Positions 32,479 through 41,936 of a stretch of DNA of 64,000 nucleotides are shown one piece after another. This DNA is from Haloplanus ruber (GTDB lineage: Archaea > Halobacteriota > Halobacteria > Halobacteriales > Haloferacaceae), in assembly GCF_024494725.1 (NCBI RefSeq), contig NZ_JANHDK010000001.1:868001-932000 (forward strand). Reading direction: 5' to 3'. Numbering within the stretch: the first letter of the stretch is position 1; the number at the start of each line of letters is the position of its first letter. Position numbers and translations under genes: made by a program. A model generated the notes under the pieces. That model made no database searches and was not told the origin of the DNA. It saw only the letters and a program-made list of their open reading frames with translations.

Positions 32479-33920
32479 AGCGCTTCTTGGGCGGCGACGA
32501 CGAGGCGTCGGAGAGCGATGGCGACGACGACGACATGCTCTTCGAGGAGGACGACGACGATCTCGGAGGGTTCGGCGACGACGAGTTCGGAGACGACAGC
32601 TTCGACGACGAACTCGGATTCGACGAGGGCGACGAAGGAGGTGCCGCCACCGCCGAACTCGAAGGGCGGATCGACGAGATGGAAAACGAAGTCGCCAGCC
32701 TCTCCTCGACGGTGAGCACCATCCGCAGCGAGAACGAGGAGATCAGCAACACCGTCGGGGATGTCGAGGAGAACGTCCGCAAACTGCTCGACATCTACGA
32801 GATGGTCACCCGCGGCGTCAACCCCTTCGTCGACGACGCCCAAGCGGGTGGCGGATTCGACGGGGGCGGCGACTCCCTCGGCCTGTTCGACGACGACGAG
32901 GATCAAGACGAAGAGGACCTAGACGACGATATCGCCGGCGCCGACGCCGAGGACTTCTTCGACGACGACTTCCTCGACGAAGAGGACGACGGCTTCGACG
33001 ACGACTTCGAACAAGCGACCGACGACGCACCGACTACCGAGACTACCATGGCCGACGACTCCGATGACTCCGACGACTCCGGCAAATCGTTCGATGAACT
33101 GAAAGACGAGTACGAGAACGGCGACGCGGACTGGGCCGACGGGGCGTCGGACGAAACGGCCGACGACGACGCCTTCGACGAGGACTTCGCCGAAGAGCCC
33201 ACAAACGGCGACGCCGATTGGGACGACGACGGCGACGACGCCTTCGGTGACCTCGCCGAAGAACCCACGAACGGCGACAGTGACGGCCTCGACGACTTCG
33301 GCGAGGCGGGGGGCATCGACGACATAGACGACGGATTCGGAAACGAGGCGGACTCGGACCCGGAGCCAGAGCCGGAACCAGAACCAGAGCCGGAACTGGA
33401 GCCGGAACCCGACCCCGAACCAGAGCCGCCGGCGGCTGACAACGGACCAGCGGTCGGCGAAGCCGACATCCAAGCTGCCGCCCGGACGACAGAGGCGGAG
33501 GCGGCAAATGCTGGGGGTGACGGCGACCTTCAGTTCGCCGCTAACACGCTGATGAACGACGCCGAAACCGCGGTCACGAAACCCTACCTCGACGGGTTGC
33601 CGTCGGGCTACGTGAGCGATCTACTCGTGATGGAGTGGCTCGAGTATCTCGTCGAGGAGGGCAGCGTGGCGGACGCCGCACGGGCCGTGGAGTACTACCG
33701 CCGGATTCAGTGGGTCGGTGAGGACGCCGCCGACGACCTGCACGACTTTCTCGACGGCTTCGGACAGGTCGACGACGACGTGACCGGAGCGCCGTCGGAA
33801 CTGACCATCGACCACCACGTGGCCAGTCTCCGATATATCAGCCGACTCACTGGTTCGACGGCTGATTCCATCGTCTTTGAGTGCTGGAGCGGCGGCGGGG
33901 GTGTTCCGTTTGGGCTTTAG
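32466..33920 (+). CDS. arlCE: Archaellum cytosolic ring protein ArlCE (FlaC-FlaD/E fusion)
   Basis: 484 aa. An acidic N-terminus leads into a coiled-coil FlaC-like part (ELEGRIDEMENEVASLSSTV, about 62-110, then NPFVDD). A very acidic, low-complexity spacer with a Pro-Glu repeat follows (about 298-322). The C-terminal FlaD/E domain runs from about 350 to 475: TKPYLDGLPSGYVSDLLVM, then AARAVEYYRRIQWVGEDAAD. ArlC/D/E surround the ArlHI motor and receive the CheF-CheY signal. No separate arlD is seen here. Its 3' end overlaps arlF. Confidence 0.9.
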   Translation: MELLERFLGGDDEASESDGDDDDMLFEEDDDDLGGFGDDEFGDDSFDDELGFDEGDEGGAATAELEGRIDEMENEVASLSSTVSTIRSENEEISNTVGDVEENVRKLLDIYEMVTRGVNPFVDDAQAGGGFDGGGDSLGLFDDDEDQDEEDLDDDIAGADAEDFFDDDFLDEEDDGFDDDFEQATDDAPTTETTMADDSDDSDDSGKSFDELKDEYENGDADWADGASDETADDDAFDEDFAEEPTNGDADWDDDGDDAFGDLAEEPTNGDSDGLDDFGEAGGIDDIDDGFGNEADSDPEPEPEPEPEPELEPEPDPEPEPPAADNGPAVGEADIQAAARTTEAEAANAGGDGDLQFAANTLMNDAETAVTKPYLDGLPSGYVSDLLVMEWLEYLVEEGSVADAARAVEYYRRIQWVGEDAADDLHDFLDGFGQVDDDVTGAPSELTIDHHVASLRYISRLTGSTADSIVFECWSGGGGVPFGL

Positions 33921-34341
33921 TGTCAGCGGGTCGGCGGCTATCGTGTTCGTCGGCATCTTCCTCGCCTTCTCGACAGCGTACACGGCGTCGACCAACGGGT
34001 TCGAACGCGTCAACGACGCCCAGTCCGCCGTCGACGACGAGGCGCTCGAACGGCAGAACACGGCGCTCAACATCACGAACGCCACGTACGATAGCGGCAA
34101 CGGAACGCTGCTGCTCGATGTCGACAACGAGGGCGCGGCCGAACTCTCCGTCGGGGCGGTCGACCTCTTGGTGGACAACACCTACCGGGACAACTTCACG
34201 GCTCGGCGCGTCGACGGCGACGCGGCGACCGACCTGTGGCTGCCGGGCGAACGGCTCCACCTCGAGGTGTCGCTTCCCACCCGACCGACCCGGGTGAAGG
34301 TCGTCTCTGGCCCGGGAGTGGCCGACGTGGAGGTGCTCTGA
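33901..34341 (+). CDS. arlF: Archaellum stator protein ArlF
   Basis: 146 aa if started at GTG 33901. An alternative TTG at 33910 gives the family-typical beginning -GFSVSGSAAIVFVG, and a TTG at 33877 extends it. All lie inside the end of arlCE in another frame. One N-terminal transmembrane helix is followed by a beta-sandwich with NITNATYDSGNGTLLLDVDN. ArlF binds the S-layer outside the membrane and, with ArlG, acts as the stator. The non-ATG start and overlap imply translational coupling to arlCE. Confidence 0.9.
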   Translation: MFRLGFSVSGSAAIVFVGIFLAFSTAYTASTNGFERVNDAQSAVDDEALERQNTALNITNATYDSGNGTLLLDVDNEGAAELSVGAVDLLVDNTYRDNFTARRVDGDAATDLWLPGERLHLEVSLPTRPTRVKVVSGPGVADVEVL

Positions 34342-34787
34342 TGGCGAGCGTTTCGGCCTCGCATCTGATCCTGTTCATCGCGAGTATGGTCATCGCGGCC
34401 GGTGTGGCCGGAACGTTCACGCAGGGTATCTCTCGATTGAGCCAGGGAATCGACGATCAGAGCCTCGAAGTCTCCGAGGAGGTGCGGACGAACATCGAAG
34501 TCATCAGCGACGCCGGGAGTCCGGTCTACAACAACTCCACGAACACGGTGAGTCTGCTGGTGAAAAACACCGGGACGACGGACATCCCGCCGGACAGCCA
34601 GTTCATCGAGATACTGGTCGACGGCCGATACCGGACGAACATCACGGTGACGGTCATCGACGGGACCGAGTGGCGACCGAACAACGTCGTCCGCCTCGAC
34701 ATCGGCGGGGCGGACCTGTCGAGCGGTGACCACCGCGCGAAGATCATCGTCAACGGCGACGAGGAGGTGTTTGCCTTCCGCGTATGA
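34341..34787 (+). CDS. arlG: Archaellum stator protein ArlG
   Basis: 148 aa from ATG 34341, which shares one base with the arlF stop (TGATG). Helix 1 is [20 protein letters not shown]; the rest is a beta-sandwich similar to ArlF ([20 protein letters not shown], then [20 protein letters not shown]). ArlG forms a filament on which ArlF sits, anchoring the motor to the cell surface. It overlaps arlH by 4 bp. Confidence 0.93.
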   Translation: MASVSASHLILFIASMVIAAGVAGTFTQGISRLSQGIDDQSLEVSEEVRTNIEVISDAGSPVYNNSTNTVSLLVKNTGTTDIPPDSQFIEILVDGRYRTNITVTVIDGTEWRPNNVVRLDIGGADLSSGDHRAKIIVNGDEEVFAFRV

Positions 34788-35542
34788 GTCAGACAGGATC
34801 GAACCTACTATCGCTCGGACTGAAGGATCACGACCGCCTCAACAAGGAACTCGGCGGGGGCGTCCCACGAGGGAGTATCGTCCTCGCCGAGGGCGACTAC
34901 GGGGCAGGCAAGAGCGCTCTCTCCCAGCGGTTCACGTACGGCTTCTGTGAGGAAGGACACTCGGTGACCTTCCTCTCGACGGAGCTGACGGTGCGGGGCT
35001 TCATCGACCAGATGCACTCGCTGTCCTACGACATGGTCGATCACCTGCTGGACGAGAACGTCCTCTTTCTCCACGCCGACTTCGACACCGGCGGCCGCCT
35101 CTCGGACGAGGGGGAAGGCGAGCGCAAGGAACTGCTCAAGCGGCTGATGAACGCGGAGACGATGTGGGACTCGGACGTGATCGTGATCGACACGTTCGAC
35201 GCCATCCTCCGCAACGACCCGAAGTTCGAGGCGCTGGTCAGACAGAACGAGGAGCGGCAGGCGGCCCTGGAGATCATCGGCTTCTTCAGAGACATAATCT
35301 CACAGGGGAAAGTTATCGTCCTAACCGTCGACCCGTCGACGGTCGACGGGGAGGCCATCGGGCCGTTTCGCTCCATCGCCGACGTGTTCCTCGAGCTGGA
35401 GATGGTGGAAGTGGGCAACGACGTCCGCCGACAGATCTCCGTCAAACGATTCGCCGGCATGGGACAGCAGGTCGGAGACACTATCGGATACTCCGTCCGC
35501 TCCGGGACAGGAATCGTCATCGAAAGTCGGAGTGTCGCCTGA
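34784..35542 (+). CDS. arlH: Archaellum motor regulator ATPase ArlH
   Basis: 252 aa RecA/KaiC-like. Walker A is [16 protein letters not shown] (about residue 33), a Walker B-like strand is [12 protein letters not shown] (about 131), and a conserved Ser/Thr-rich region lies around [11 protein letters not shown]. ArlH forms a ring that binds ArlI and ATP and is needed for assembly. The start overlaps arlG and the stop is 3 nt before arlI. Confidence 0.96.
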   Translation: MSQTGSNLLSLGLKDHDRLNKELGGGVPRGSIVLAEGDYGAGKSALSQRFTYGFCEEGHSVTFLSTELTVRGFIDQMHSLSYDMVDHLLDENVLFLHADFDTGGRLSDEGEGERKELLKRLMNAETMWDSDVIVIDTFDAILRNDPKFEALVRQNEERQAALEIIGFFRDIISQGKVIVLTVDPSTVDGEAIGPFRSIADVFLELEMVEVGNDVRRQISVKRFAGMGQQVGDTIGYSVRSGTGIVIESRSVA

Positions 35543-35545
35543 ACC

Positions 35546-37219
35546 ATGACCGAACTCGGAACCGCCACCCCGTCGGATGAACTGAAGCAGATTGCGGCCC
35601 AGCGACCTCACCTGCAGGACCATCTGAAGAAGTTCAAGCAGATCACGGGCGAATTTCCGCTGCTCATCGACGAGCCGACGGACGAGTACGAGACCGGCCG
35701 ACCGAACGTCCTCTATCCGATTGGGGGGCCGATCTACTGCCACATCTACGGTGACCTGGGGCAGGACATGAAGTATTACGCCATTGAGCCCTCCCTCTCG
35801 GGCGAGGAACAGACGCTGTTCTCGAAGATTCGCGACGAGTTGCTCAATCGCAGCGTCAGCAAGGACGTTCCCGAAGAGGAGTCGGAGTACGACGACCGGA
35901 TCGAGGAACTGCTCCGAGAGACGACGACCATCGAGCGCGACCGGAGCGGGCTTCGCTACTGGATCGACCGGCTGCTCGACTTTCTGGGGCTCAGCGACTA
36001 CCGCGTCAGCGAGCAGACCTACGAGAACATCCGCTACCGGCTCAACCGCGACATCGTCGGCCTCGGACCGCTGGAGCCGGTCATGCGCGACCCACAGAAC
36101 GAGGACGTTCACGTCATCGGTCCGCACCAGTGTTTCGTCGATCACGGGACCTACGGGATGATCGAGACGACTGTCGACTTCGGGACGCCCGAGCAGTTCG
36201 ACTCCTGGATTCGAAGCATGGGCGAGCGGATCGGTGACCCCGTTTCGGACTCCAACCCCATCGTCGACTCGACGTTGCCCGACGGCTCCCGTCTGAACGT
36301 CATCTACTCCGACGACGTGAGCGTCCAGGGGCCGAGCCTCACGATCCGTCAGGGCGACGATACGCCGCTCTCGATCAACCAGATTACCAAGTGGGGGACG
36401 CTCTCGCCGGAGCTGACGGCCTACCTGTGGCTCTGTCTGGAAAACGAGCAGACGGTGTTCGTCGTCGGCGAGACGGCCTCGGGGAAGACCACGACGCTCA
36501 ACAGCATCATGTCGTTCATTCCGCGGGACTCGAAGATTTACACCGCCGAGGACACCGCCGAGGTGCTCCCACCACACGACACGTGGCAGCAGTTGCTCAC
36601 CCGCGAGGGCGGCGGCGAAGAGGACTCCGACGTGGACATGTTCGACCTCGTCTCCGCCGCACTCCGGTCCCGGCCGGACTACATCATCGTCGGCGAGGTG
36701 CGTGGCGAGGAGGGCCGAATGGCGTTCCAGGCGGCCCAGACCGGCCACCCGGTCATGCTGACGTTCCACGCGAGCGACATCGTCTCCATGATCCAGCGAT
36801 TCACCGGCGAACCGATCAACGTCCCAGAGACGTTCATGGACGTGGCCGACGTGGCGCTGTTCCAGAACCGAGTCAAACAGGGTGACGACGTGCTGCGCCG
36901 GGTGACGAGCGTCCAGGAGGTCGAAGGCTACTCCAAGGAGATGGACGGCGTCGTCACCCGACAGGTGTTCAGCTGGGACCCCGTCGAGGACGAGATCAAC
37001 TTCCAGGGGATGAACAACTCCTACGTACTCGAAGAGCAGATCGCGACCCTCCTCGGCTACGCCGACACCCGAGAGATCTACGACGACCTAGATTTCCGGG
37101 CGCGACTCGTCGAACGCATGATCGAAGAGAACATCCTCGGCTACCACGAGGTCAACGACGCCATCGAGTCGTTCCAGCGTGACGGCGTCGAGGGACTCCC
37201 CTTCGATATCCACAAATAA
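35546..37219 (+). CDS. arlI: Archaellum motor ATPase ArlI
   Basis: 557 aa, type II/IV secretion ATPase. The N-terminal domain (about 1-240) includes YPIGGPIYCHIYGDLGQDM. The C-terminal RecA core has Walker A GETASGKTTTLNSI (about 308), the Asp box IYTAEDTAEVLPPH, Walker B IIVGEVRGEEGRM (about 381) and the His box TGHPVMLTFHASD. ArlI powers both assembly and rotation. It is followed at once by arlJ (1-nt overlap). Confidence 0.97.
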   Translation: MTELGTATPSDELKQIAAQRPHLQDHLKKFKQITGEFPLLIDEPTDEYETGRPNVLYPIGGPIYCHIYGDLGQDMKYYAIEPSLSGEEQTLFSKIRDELLNRSVSKDVPEEESEYDDRIEELLRETTTIERDRSGLRYWIDRLLDFLGLSDYRVSEQTYENIRYRLNRDIVGLGPLEPVMRDPQNEDVHVIGPHQCFVDHGTYGMIETTVDFGTPEQFDSWIRSMGERIGDPVSDSNPIVDSTLPDGSRLNVIYSDDVSVQGPSLTIRQGDDTPLSINQITKWGTLSPELTAYLWLCLENEQTVFVVGETASGKTTTLNSIMSFIPRDSKIYTAEDTAEVLPPHDTWQQLLTREGGGEEDSDVDMFDLVSAALRSRPDYIIVGEVRGEEGRMAFQAAQTGHPVMLTFHASDIVSMIQRFTGEPINVPETFMDVADVALFQNRVKQGDDVLRRVTSVQEVEGYSKEMDGVVTRQVFSWDPVEDEINFQGMNNSYVLEEQIATLLGYADTREIYDDLDFRARLVERMIEENILGYHEVNDAIESFQRDGVEGLPFDIHK

Positions 37220-38964
37220 TGTCCTCTGAACCAGCCGCAACGAACGACACGAATATCACCGCCTCGGAGACGCTCGCGTCCATCGTCGACGCGTACGGGC
37301 GGATGGACATGGAGCTGCCGCGGTACCTCCTCCTGATCGTCCTTCCGTCGGCGGTCTTTTTCCTCGGGACCGTCGCCGTCGCCATCCTCGTCGACTTGCC
37401 GCTGTCGGTGCGGCTCCCCGTGCCCCTCCTCGGCGGCCTCGTCCTCCTGTCGGCCGTCGCCTACCCGAAACTGCTCGTGAGCCAAGAACGGGTCGAGATG
37501 GAGAACCAGTACCACCTCATGATGACCCACATGACGGTGCTGTCGACGACGAACATCGACCGCATGGAGGTGTTCCGCAAGCTGGCCGAGGAAGAGGAGT
37601 ACGGCGCGCTGGCGACGGAGATCAACCGGGTGGTCGAACTCGTCGACACGTGGAATCAGAGCCTCGACGACGCCTGCCGGCGGCGGGCCCGACAGATCCC
37701 CAGCGATCCGCTCGCGGACTTCTTCGAGCGACTCGCCTACACCGTCAACGCCGGCCAAGGACTCAGTGAGTTCCTCCTCAGCGAACAGCAGGTGATGATC
37801 CAGAACTACGTGACGATGTACGAGAGCACCCTCGACAATCTGGAGGTCATGAAAGACCTCTACCTGTCGATGGTGCTCTCGATGACCTTCGCCCTGGTGT
37901 TCGCCATCGTGCTGCCCATCCTCACGGGGACGGACCCGACGATGACCGTCGGTGCCGTCATCGTCCTCTATGCCTTCATCCAGATCGGCTTTTTCCTCAT
38001 CATCCGAACGATGGCGCCGTACGACCCGACCTGGTACTACCCCGACGAGCTTCGTCCGGACGGCGAATGGTCGATGATCGCCAGCCTCGCCGTCGGCGGG
38101 GTGCTCTCTATGGTGCTAGTCGGTCTCGTCGCTGGCGACCTGTTCCGGATCGGCCCGGGCCTGACGGACGTGCTCCCTGTGTCGTCGCTCCCGCGGCCCA
38201 TCTACATGGCCGTCCCGGTCACCCCGCTGGCGATTCCGGGGCTGGTGTTCCGCGCACAGGAAGAGCGAATCAAGGCCCGTGACGACGAGTTCCCGAGCTT
38301 CATTCGGGCGCTGGGGGCGTCCGAGACGGCAAAGCAGTCCACGACCACGGCCGTGCTCAAGACCCTCCGGAAGAAGGACTTCGGGCCGCTCACCGGCGAC
38401 GTCGACGACCTGTTCAAGCGGCTGAATATGCGGCTAGAACCCGACCGTGCCTGGGAGTATTTCACCGCCAACACGCGCTCGTATCTCATCCAGAAGTTCA
38501 GCGAGATGTATCTCGTCGGCAGACAGATGGGGGGCGAGCCCAAGCAACTGGGAGAACTCATCAGCGACAATATGAACCAAGTCAATCAGCTCCGACAGCA
38601 GCGCCAGCAGGCGACGGTTACGATGATCGGCCTGCTGTACGGGATCACCGCCGCCTCCTCCTTTGCCTTCTTCATCGGGTTCAAGATCGTCGACATCCTC
38701 GCCGGCATGTCACTCGATCTCACCACCACGTCGTCGTTCAGCGCCGCACAGCTCATCCACACCGAGGTGTACGACCTCCCGCTCATCCAGTTCATGCTGC
38801 TCGGCGTCGTGATGATCAACGCCCTCCTCTCCGCGCTTATCATCCGCACCGTGGACGGAGGGCACAAGGCAAACGCGCTCTTACACTTCGTGATGCTCGT
38901 CTGGATCGGCTGTCTCGTCGCCGTCCTAACTATGTCCGTGGTGGGAGGGTTGCTCGATGTGTAA
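37219..38964 (+). CDS. arlJ: Archaellum platform protein ArlJ
   Basis: 581 aa polytopic membrane protein with two T2SF-type cytoplasmic domains (about 90-220 and 345-450) and about nine helices in groups (for example LLLIVLPSAVFFLGTVAVAI, then VLSMTFALVFAIVLPILTG, and at the end FVMLVWIGCLVAVLTMSVVG). It forms the membrane core on which archaellins are assembled. Last gene of the arl operon before cheF1, which follows after 15 nt with a GGAGGTG Shine-Dalgarno. Confidence 0.95.
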   Translation: MSSEPAATNDTNITASETLASIVDAYGRMDMELPRYLLLIVLPSAVFFLGTVAVAILVDLPLSVRLPVPLLGGLVLLSAVAYPKLLVSQERVEMENQYHLMMTHMTVLSTTNIDRMEVFRKLAEEEEYGALATEINRVVELVDTWNQSLDDACRRRARQIPSDPLADFFERLAYTVNAGQGLSEFLLSEQQVMIQNYVTMYESTLDNLEVMKDLYLSMVLSMTFALVFAIVLPILTGTDPTMTVGAVIVLYAFIQIGFFLIIRTMAPYDPTWYYPDELRPDGEWSMIASLAVGGVLSMVLVGLVAGDLFRIGPGLTDVLPVSSLPRPIYMAVPVTPLAIPGLVFRAQEERIKARDDEFPSFIRALGASETAKQSTTTAVLKTLRKKDFGPLTGDVDDLFKRLNMRLEPDRAWEYFTANTRSYLIQKFSEMYLVGRQMGGEPKQLGELISDNMNQVNQLRQQRQQATVTMIGLLYGITAASSFAFFIGFKIVDILAGMSLDLTTTSSFSAAQLIHTEVYDLPLIQFMLLGVVMINALLSALIIRTVDGGHKANALLHFVMLVWIGCLVAVLTMSVVGGLLDV

Positions 38965-38979
38965 TCGGGAGGTGGAGAC

Positions 38980-39849
38980 GTGAACGAACGCGTCATCGCC
39001 GACTTCGTCGGCCGGTTCTATCTGACCGACATGGAGCGGAACGAACCCGTCCGCGGCCGGGTCGTGTTGAGTCCCAAACGACTCGTGCTGGCCGGCGAAG
39101 ACGACAAGGTGACGGTGCCGATGGGGTCGATGTTCGACGTCTCCGTCGGGCACGTGCCGCCCGAGATGCGGGAGTTCTTCAGCGACACCGTCACAATCGC
39201 CTACAACACGGACGAGGGGCGCCGGATGGTCGTCGTCGAGGGCGACGGCGACACCATCGAAAAGTTCGCCACCGTCCTGTTCAAGGCCCATCTGAACGGG
39301 CGTGAGGTGACGGTCGAACACCCTGCCCAGCGTGGTGGACGGGTCGTCGACTCCGCCGCCAAGCGGGCACGGCTCACCGTCTCCGACGGCGTCCTCACGT
39401 TCGACAGCGGCGACGGCTCCTTTACCATCGACCTGGCGACGGTGACGGACTTCGAGAAGGAGCGCCGGACTCTCGACGGCGCGTCACAGCCGGCGCTGTC
39501 GGTCAGTCACGTCCCCAGCACCACCTCTCTCGTCTCCGTCATCGCGCTCTCCTCGGATCGGGTCATGAACCTCCTGGGGCGGTATCTCCGCCTAGAGTAC
39601 AGCGACATCGTCGAGTCGCTCTCGGACCTGTCGCTCTCCGACGAGGAGGTGCAGGTGTTGCTCGCCATCTACTCCGCGGGCGAGGGCGTCGACCCACTGG
39701 AGGTGGTCGCCGCGGACGCGAGTCAGACGGCGATGGTCCTCAACGGCCTCCGAGAGAAGCAACTCGTCGTCGACGGCGACGATGGAACCGAACTGACGCC
39801 GAAAGGGCGGGTCGTCGTGAACAGCCGACTCGAAGAAGTCAACAACTAG
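38980..39849 (+). CDS. cheF1: CheF1, taxis link to the archaellum
   Basis: 289 aa from GTG 38980 with a strong Shine-Dalgarno (GGAGGTGGAG). CheF (DUF439) is the archaea-specific adaptor connecting CheY-P to ArlCDE. Visible: FVGRFYLTDMERNEPVRGRV, then VLSPKRLVLAGEDDKVTVPM, and a C-terminal winged-helix-like part (SDLSLSDEEVQVLLAIYSAG, then PKGRVVVNSRLEEV). It is the terminal gene of the arl operon, facing its paralogue cheF2 with no gap. Confidence 0.93.
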   Translation: MNERVIADFVGRFYLTDMERNEPVRGRVVLSPKRLVLAGEDDKVTVPMGSMFDVSVGHVPPEMREFFSDTVTIAYNTDEGRRMVVVEGDGDTIEKFATVLFKAHLNGREVTVEHPAQRGGRVVDSAAKRARLTVSDGVLTFDSGDGSFTIDLATVTDFEKERRTLDGASQPALSVSHVPSTTSLVSVIALSSDRVMNLLGRYLRLEYSDIVESLSDLSLSDEEVQVLLAIYSAGEGVDPLEVVAADASQTAMVLNGLREKQLVVDGDDGTELTPKGRVVVNSRLEEVNN

Positions 39850-40716
39850 TTACTGGTCGTTCATCGCCTCGCTGGCGATGTTGCGACCGCGGGCGTTGAG
39901 GGCGACTTCCCGCCGGGTGCGAATCTCCTCGATCACGTCGAGTTCGATCAGGCGGTCGAACACTTCCTCGACTTCGTCGACGTCCATCCCGAGGAAGTCC
40001 GGGATCTCGAACGGCGACACACCCGAGTATAGCGCCATTAACACCTCGTCCTGTCGCTCGGTGAGGTCGACACCGATCTCGCTCCGGCTCTCTCCTTTCC
40101 GCAAGAGGCTCTTGAGGATCGAACACCGGCGGGTCGTCCCCGAGACGTACGTCTGGACACTCGTCCCGTCTTGGCTGTGTTCAACCTCTAGCACCCGGCG
40201 TTTCTCGTCTTTGACCGACCGCTCGTTGGCCTCCATCGAGCCGATGTCGTCGAGGTCGATTTCGACGAACGAGCCGTCGGCGATGGCAACGTCGACCGAC
40301 CCCTCGCCGATCTTCAGACGCGCTTTCTCCCACTCGGCGTCTGTGACGACGCCCCCCTCGACGGCCGGGTGGCGCACGAGGACGACCTTGCGGTCGAGCA
40401 GGGCCCGGTAGAGCATCCGCTCGAAGGACTCGGGGTCCTCGGCGGAGACGAGCAACACGTCGTCGGTCGAAAGTTGGAGGCTGACGTAGCCGGAGACCTT
40501 GGCGACGAGTTGGTTCACGTCGTTGCGGCCTTCGAGGCTCTGGATCTGTTTCAGCGGGACCGTCCGCTTGCCGTCGGATCGTGCCAGAATCAGTCGCTTG
40601 TTCGAGAGGAGGATACGACCGCCGGTCCACTCCGCGTCGTTCAGTTCCCGACCGTCCTTGACGACCATCGCGAACTTCCCGCGCGTGTCGACGATCTTGC
40701 GCTCCCCCTCGCTCAT
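39850..40716 (-). CDS. cheF2: CheF2, paralogous archaellum taxis adaptor
   Basis: 288 aa. Same architecture as CheF1: GKFAMVVKDGRELNDAEW, then RILLSNKRLILARSDGKRTV, and a C-terminal segment with LTERQDEVLMALYSGVSPFE and ARGRNIAS. It is the last gene of the cheB-cheA-cheR-HEAT-cheF2 operon: its ATG directly abuts the stop of the HEAT-repeat gene. A convergent CheF pair, as in other haloarchaea, suggests distinct binding partners or a heterodimer. Confidence 0.92.
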   Translation of the reverse strand: MSEGERKIVDTRGKFAMVVKDGRELNDAEWTGGRILLSNKRLILARSDGKRTVPLKQIQSLEGRNDVNQLVAKVSGYVSLQLSTDDVLLVSAEDPESFERMLYRALLDRKVVLVRHPAVEGGVVTDAEWEKARLKIGEGSVDVAIADGSFVEIDLDDIGSMEANERSVKDEKRRVLEVEHSQDGTSVQTYVSGTTRRCSILKSLLRKGESRSEIGVDLTERQDEVLMALYSGVSPFEIPDFLGMDVDEVEEVFDRLIELDVIEEIRTRREVALNARGRNIASEAMNDQ

Positions 40717-41934
40717 TCAGCGTCGCCCTCCGAGTTTGGACAGCGCCGAGAAGACCTGTTTGCGGACCTCCTCGTCGTCGCTCCGGTCGAGCAACGCCTC
40801 CAGTTCCGTGCGGGCGCGCTCGCCGCCGACCTTCCCGAGGACGAACACCGCCTTCGACTGGGCCGCATCGGAGACGTCGCCGTCCTCGAGCAGGTCGAGG
40901 AGCGCGTCCTCGACCGACCGGCCACCGAGTTCGACGAGGCTCGTGGCGGCGAACTGGGCGGTCGTTCCGTCGTCGGCGCCGAGGGCGTCGACCAGTGCGT
41001 CGACGGCCTCGGCACGCCCCGTCTCGTCGGCCACGCGGCCGAGGAGCCACGCCGCGTTCCGCCGCTCGCGTGGCTGACTGCTCTCCGTGAGAAGCTCGAC
41101 GAGCGGGTCGACGACGCTCCGACCGGCCGATTCGAGGCGGTCGACGACCGTCTCGCGGATACGGTGGCTCTGTTCGGTCGGCGCCGTCGCGAGCAACTCG
41201 ATGATGGAGAACACCGCCGCGCGACGCACCACGTCGATGTCGTCGTCGAGCGCCGTGACCAACGGGTCGATGGCCTCCGGCCCTTGGTAGCCACCGAGAG
41301 CCATGACGGCCGCGTATCGCACCTCGTCGTTCCCGTCGTCGACGGCATCGAGCAAGGGTGTGAGCGCCTGGTCGGTGCCGATGGCGGCCAAGGCGTCGGC
41401 CGCCTCGCGGCGCACACGGCTCGCAGGGTCTTCGAGCCGCGCAGCCAAGGCGTCGGCCGCCCGTTCGTCGCCGACGCTGCCGCAGGCGCGGGCCGCGCGG
41501 GCCCGCACTCGCGGCTCGGAGTCGTCGAGCGTGTCGATCAGTGCCGGGAGCGTTCCCGGGTCGGCGAGTCGGCGGAGCGCGTTCGCCGCCGCCATCCGTA
41601 GCTCCGGGCGGTCGGCGGTCAGCGTCTCGACGAACGCCTCGGCGCGCACCCAGTCGGCGCCGTCGTCCGTGTCGACGCCTGCCATCTCCGCGATCAGTCG
41701 CTCGATGGCGTCGGGTCCGATGGAGCCGAGTGCGTCGATGGCCGCGCCCCGGACGTCCTCGTCGTCGTCCGTCTTGGCGGCCGCCACCAGCGCGTCGACA
41801 GCCTGTGGTTCGTCGTCGACGACGTCGCCCAGTATCTCTGCGGCCCGTGTTCGGATTGAGGGGGAGTCGCTGAGCTTGAGGTGATCGAGGAGGGAATCGA
41901 CGTCCTGCTCCTTTTCGAGCTGATAGAGAGACAT
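40717..41934 (-). CDS. HEAT-repeat taxis-associated protein
   Basis: 405 aa built from about 12 HEAT/PBS-lyase-type repeats (LGSIGPDAIERLIAEMAGVD, then LIDTLDDSEPRVRARAARACG, ALGGYQGPEAIDPLVTALDD). These form an alpha-solenoid for protein binding. In other haloarchaea a HEAT-repeat protein next to CheF interacts with the chemotaxis machinery. It lies between cheR (2-nt gap) and cheF2 (0-nt gap). No catalytic motif is seen. Confidence 0.9.
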   Translation of the reverse strand: MSLYQLEKEQDVDSLLDHLKLSDSPSIRTRAAEILGDVVDDEPQAVDALVAAAKTDDDEDVRGAAIDALGSIGPDAIERLIAEMAGVDTDDGADWVRAEAFVETLTADRPELRMAAANALRRLADPGTLPALIDTLDDSEPRVRARAARACGSVGDERAADALAARLEDPASRVRREAADALAAIGTDQALTPLLDAVDDGNDEVRYAAVMALGGYQGPEAIDPLVTALDDDIDVVRRAAVFSIIELLATAPTEQSHRIRETVVDRLESAGRSVVDPLVELLTESSQPRERRNAAWLLGRVADETGRAEAVDALVDALGADDGTTAQFAATSLVELGGRSVEDALLDLLEDGDVSDAAQSKAVFVLGKVGGERARTELEALLDRSDDEEVRKQVFSALSKLGGRR

Positions 41935-41936
41935 GG

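Noticed and set aside
35321-36769. 482-codon minus-strand ORF opposite arlI
   Set aside because: Shadow of the arlI codons; no start context or recognisable domain.
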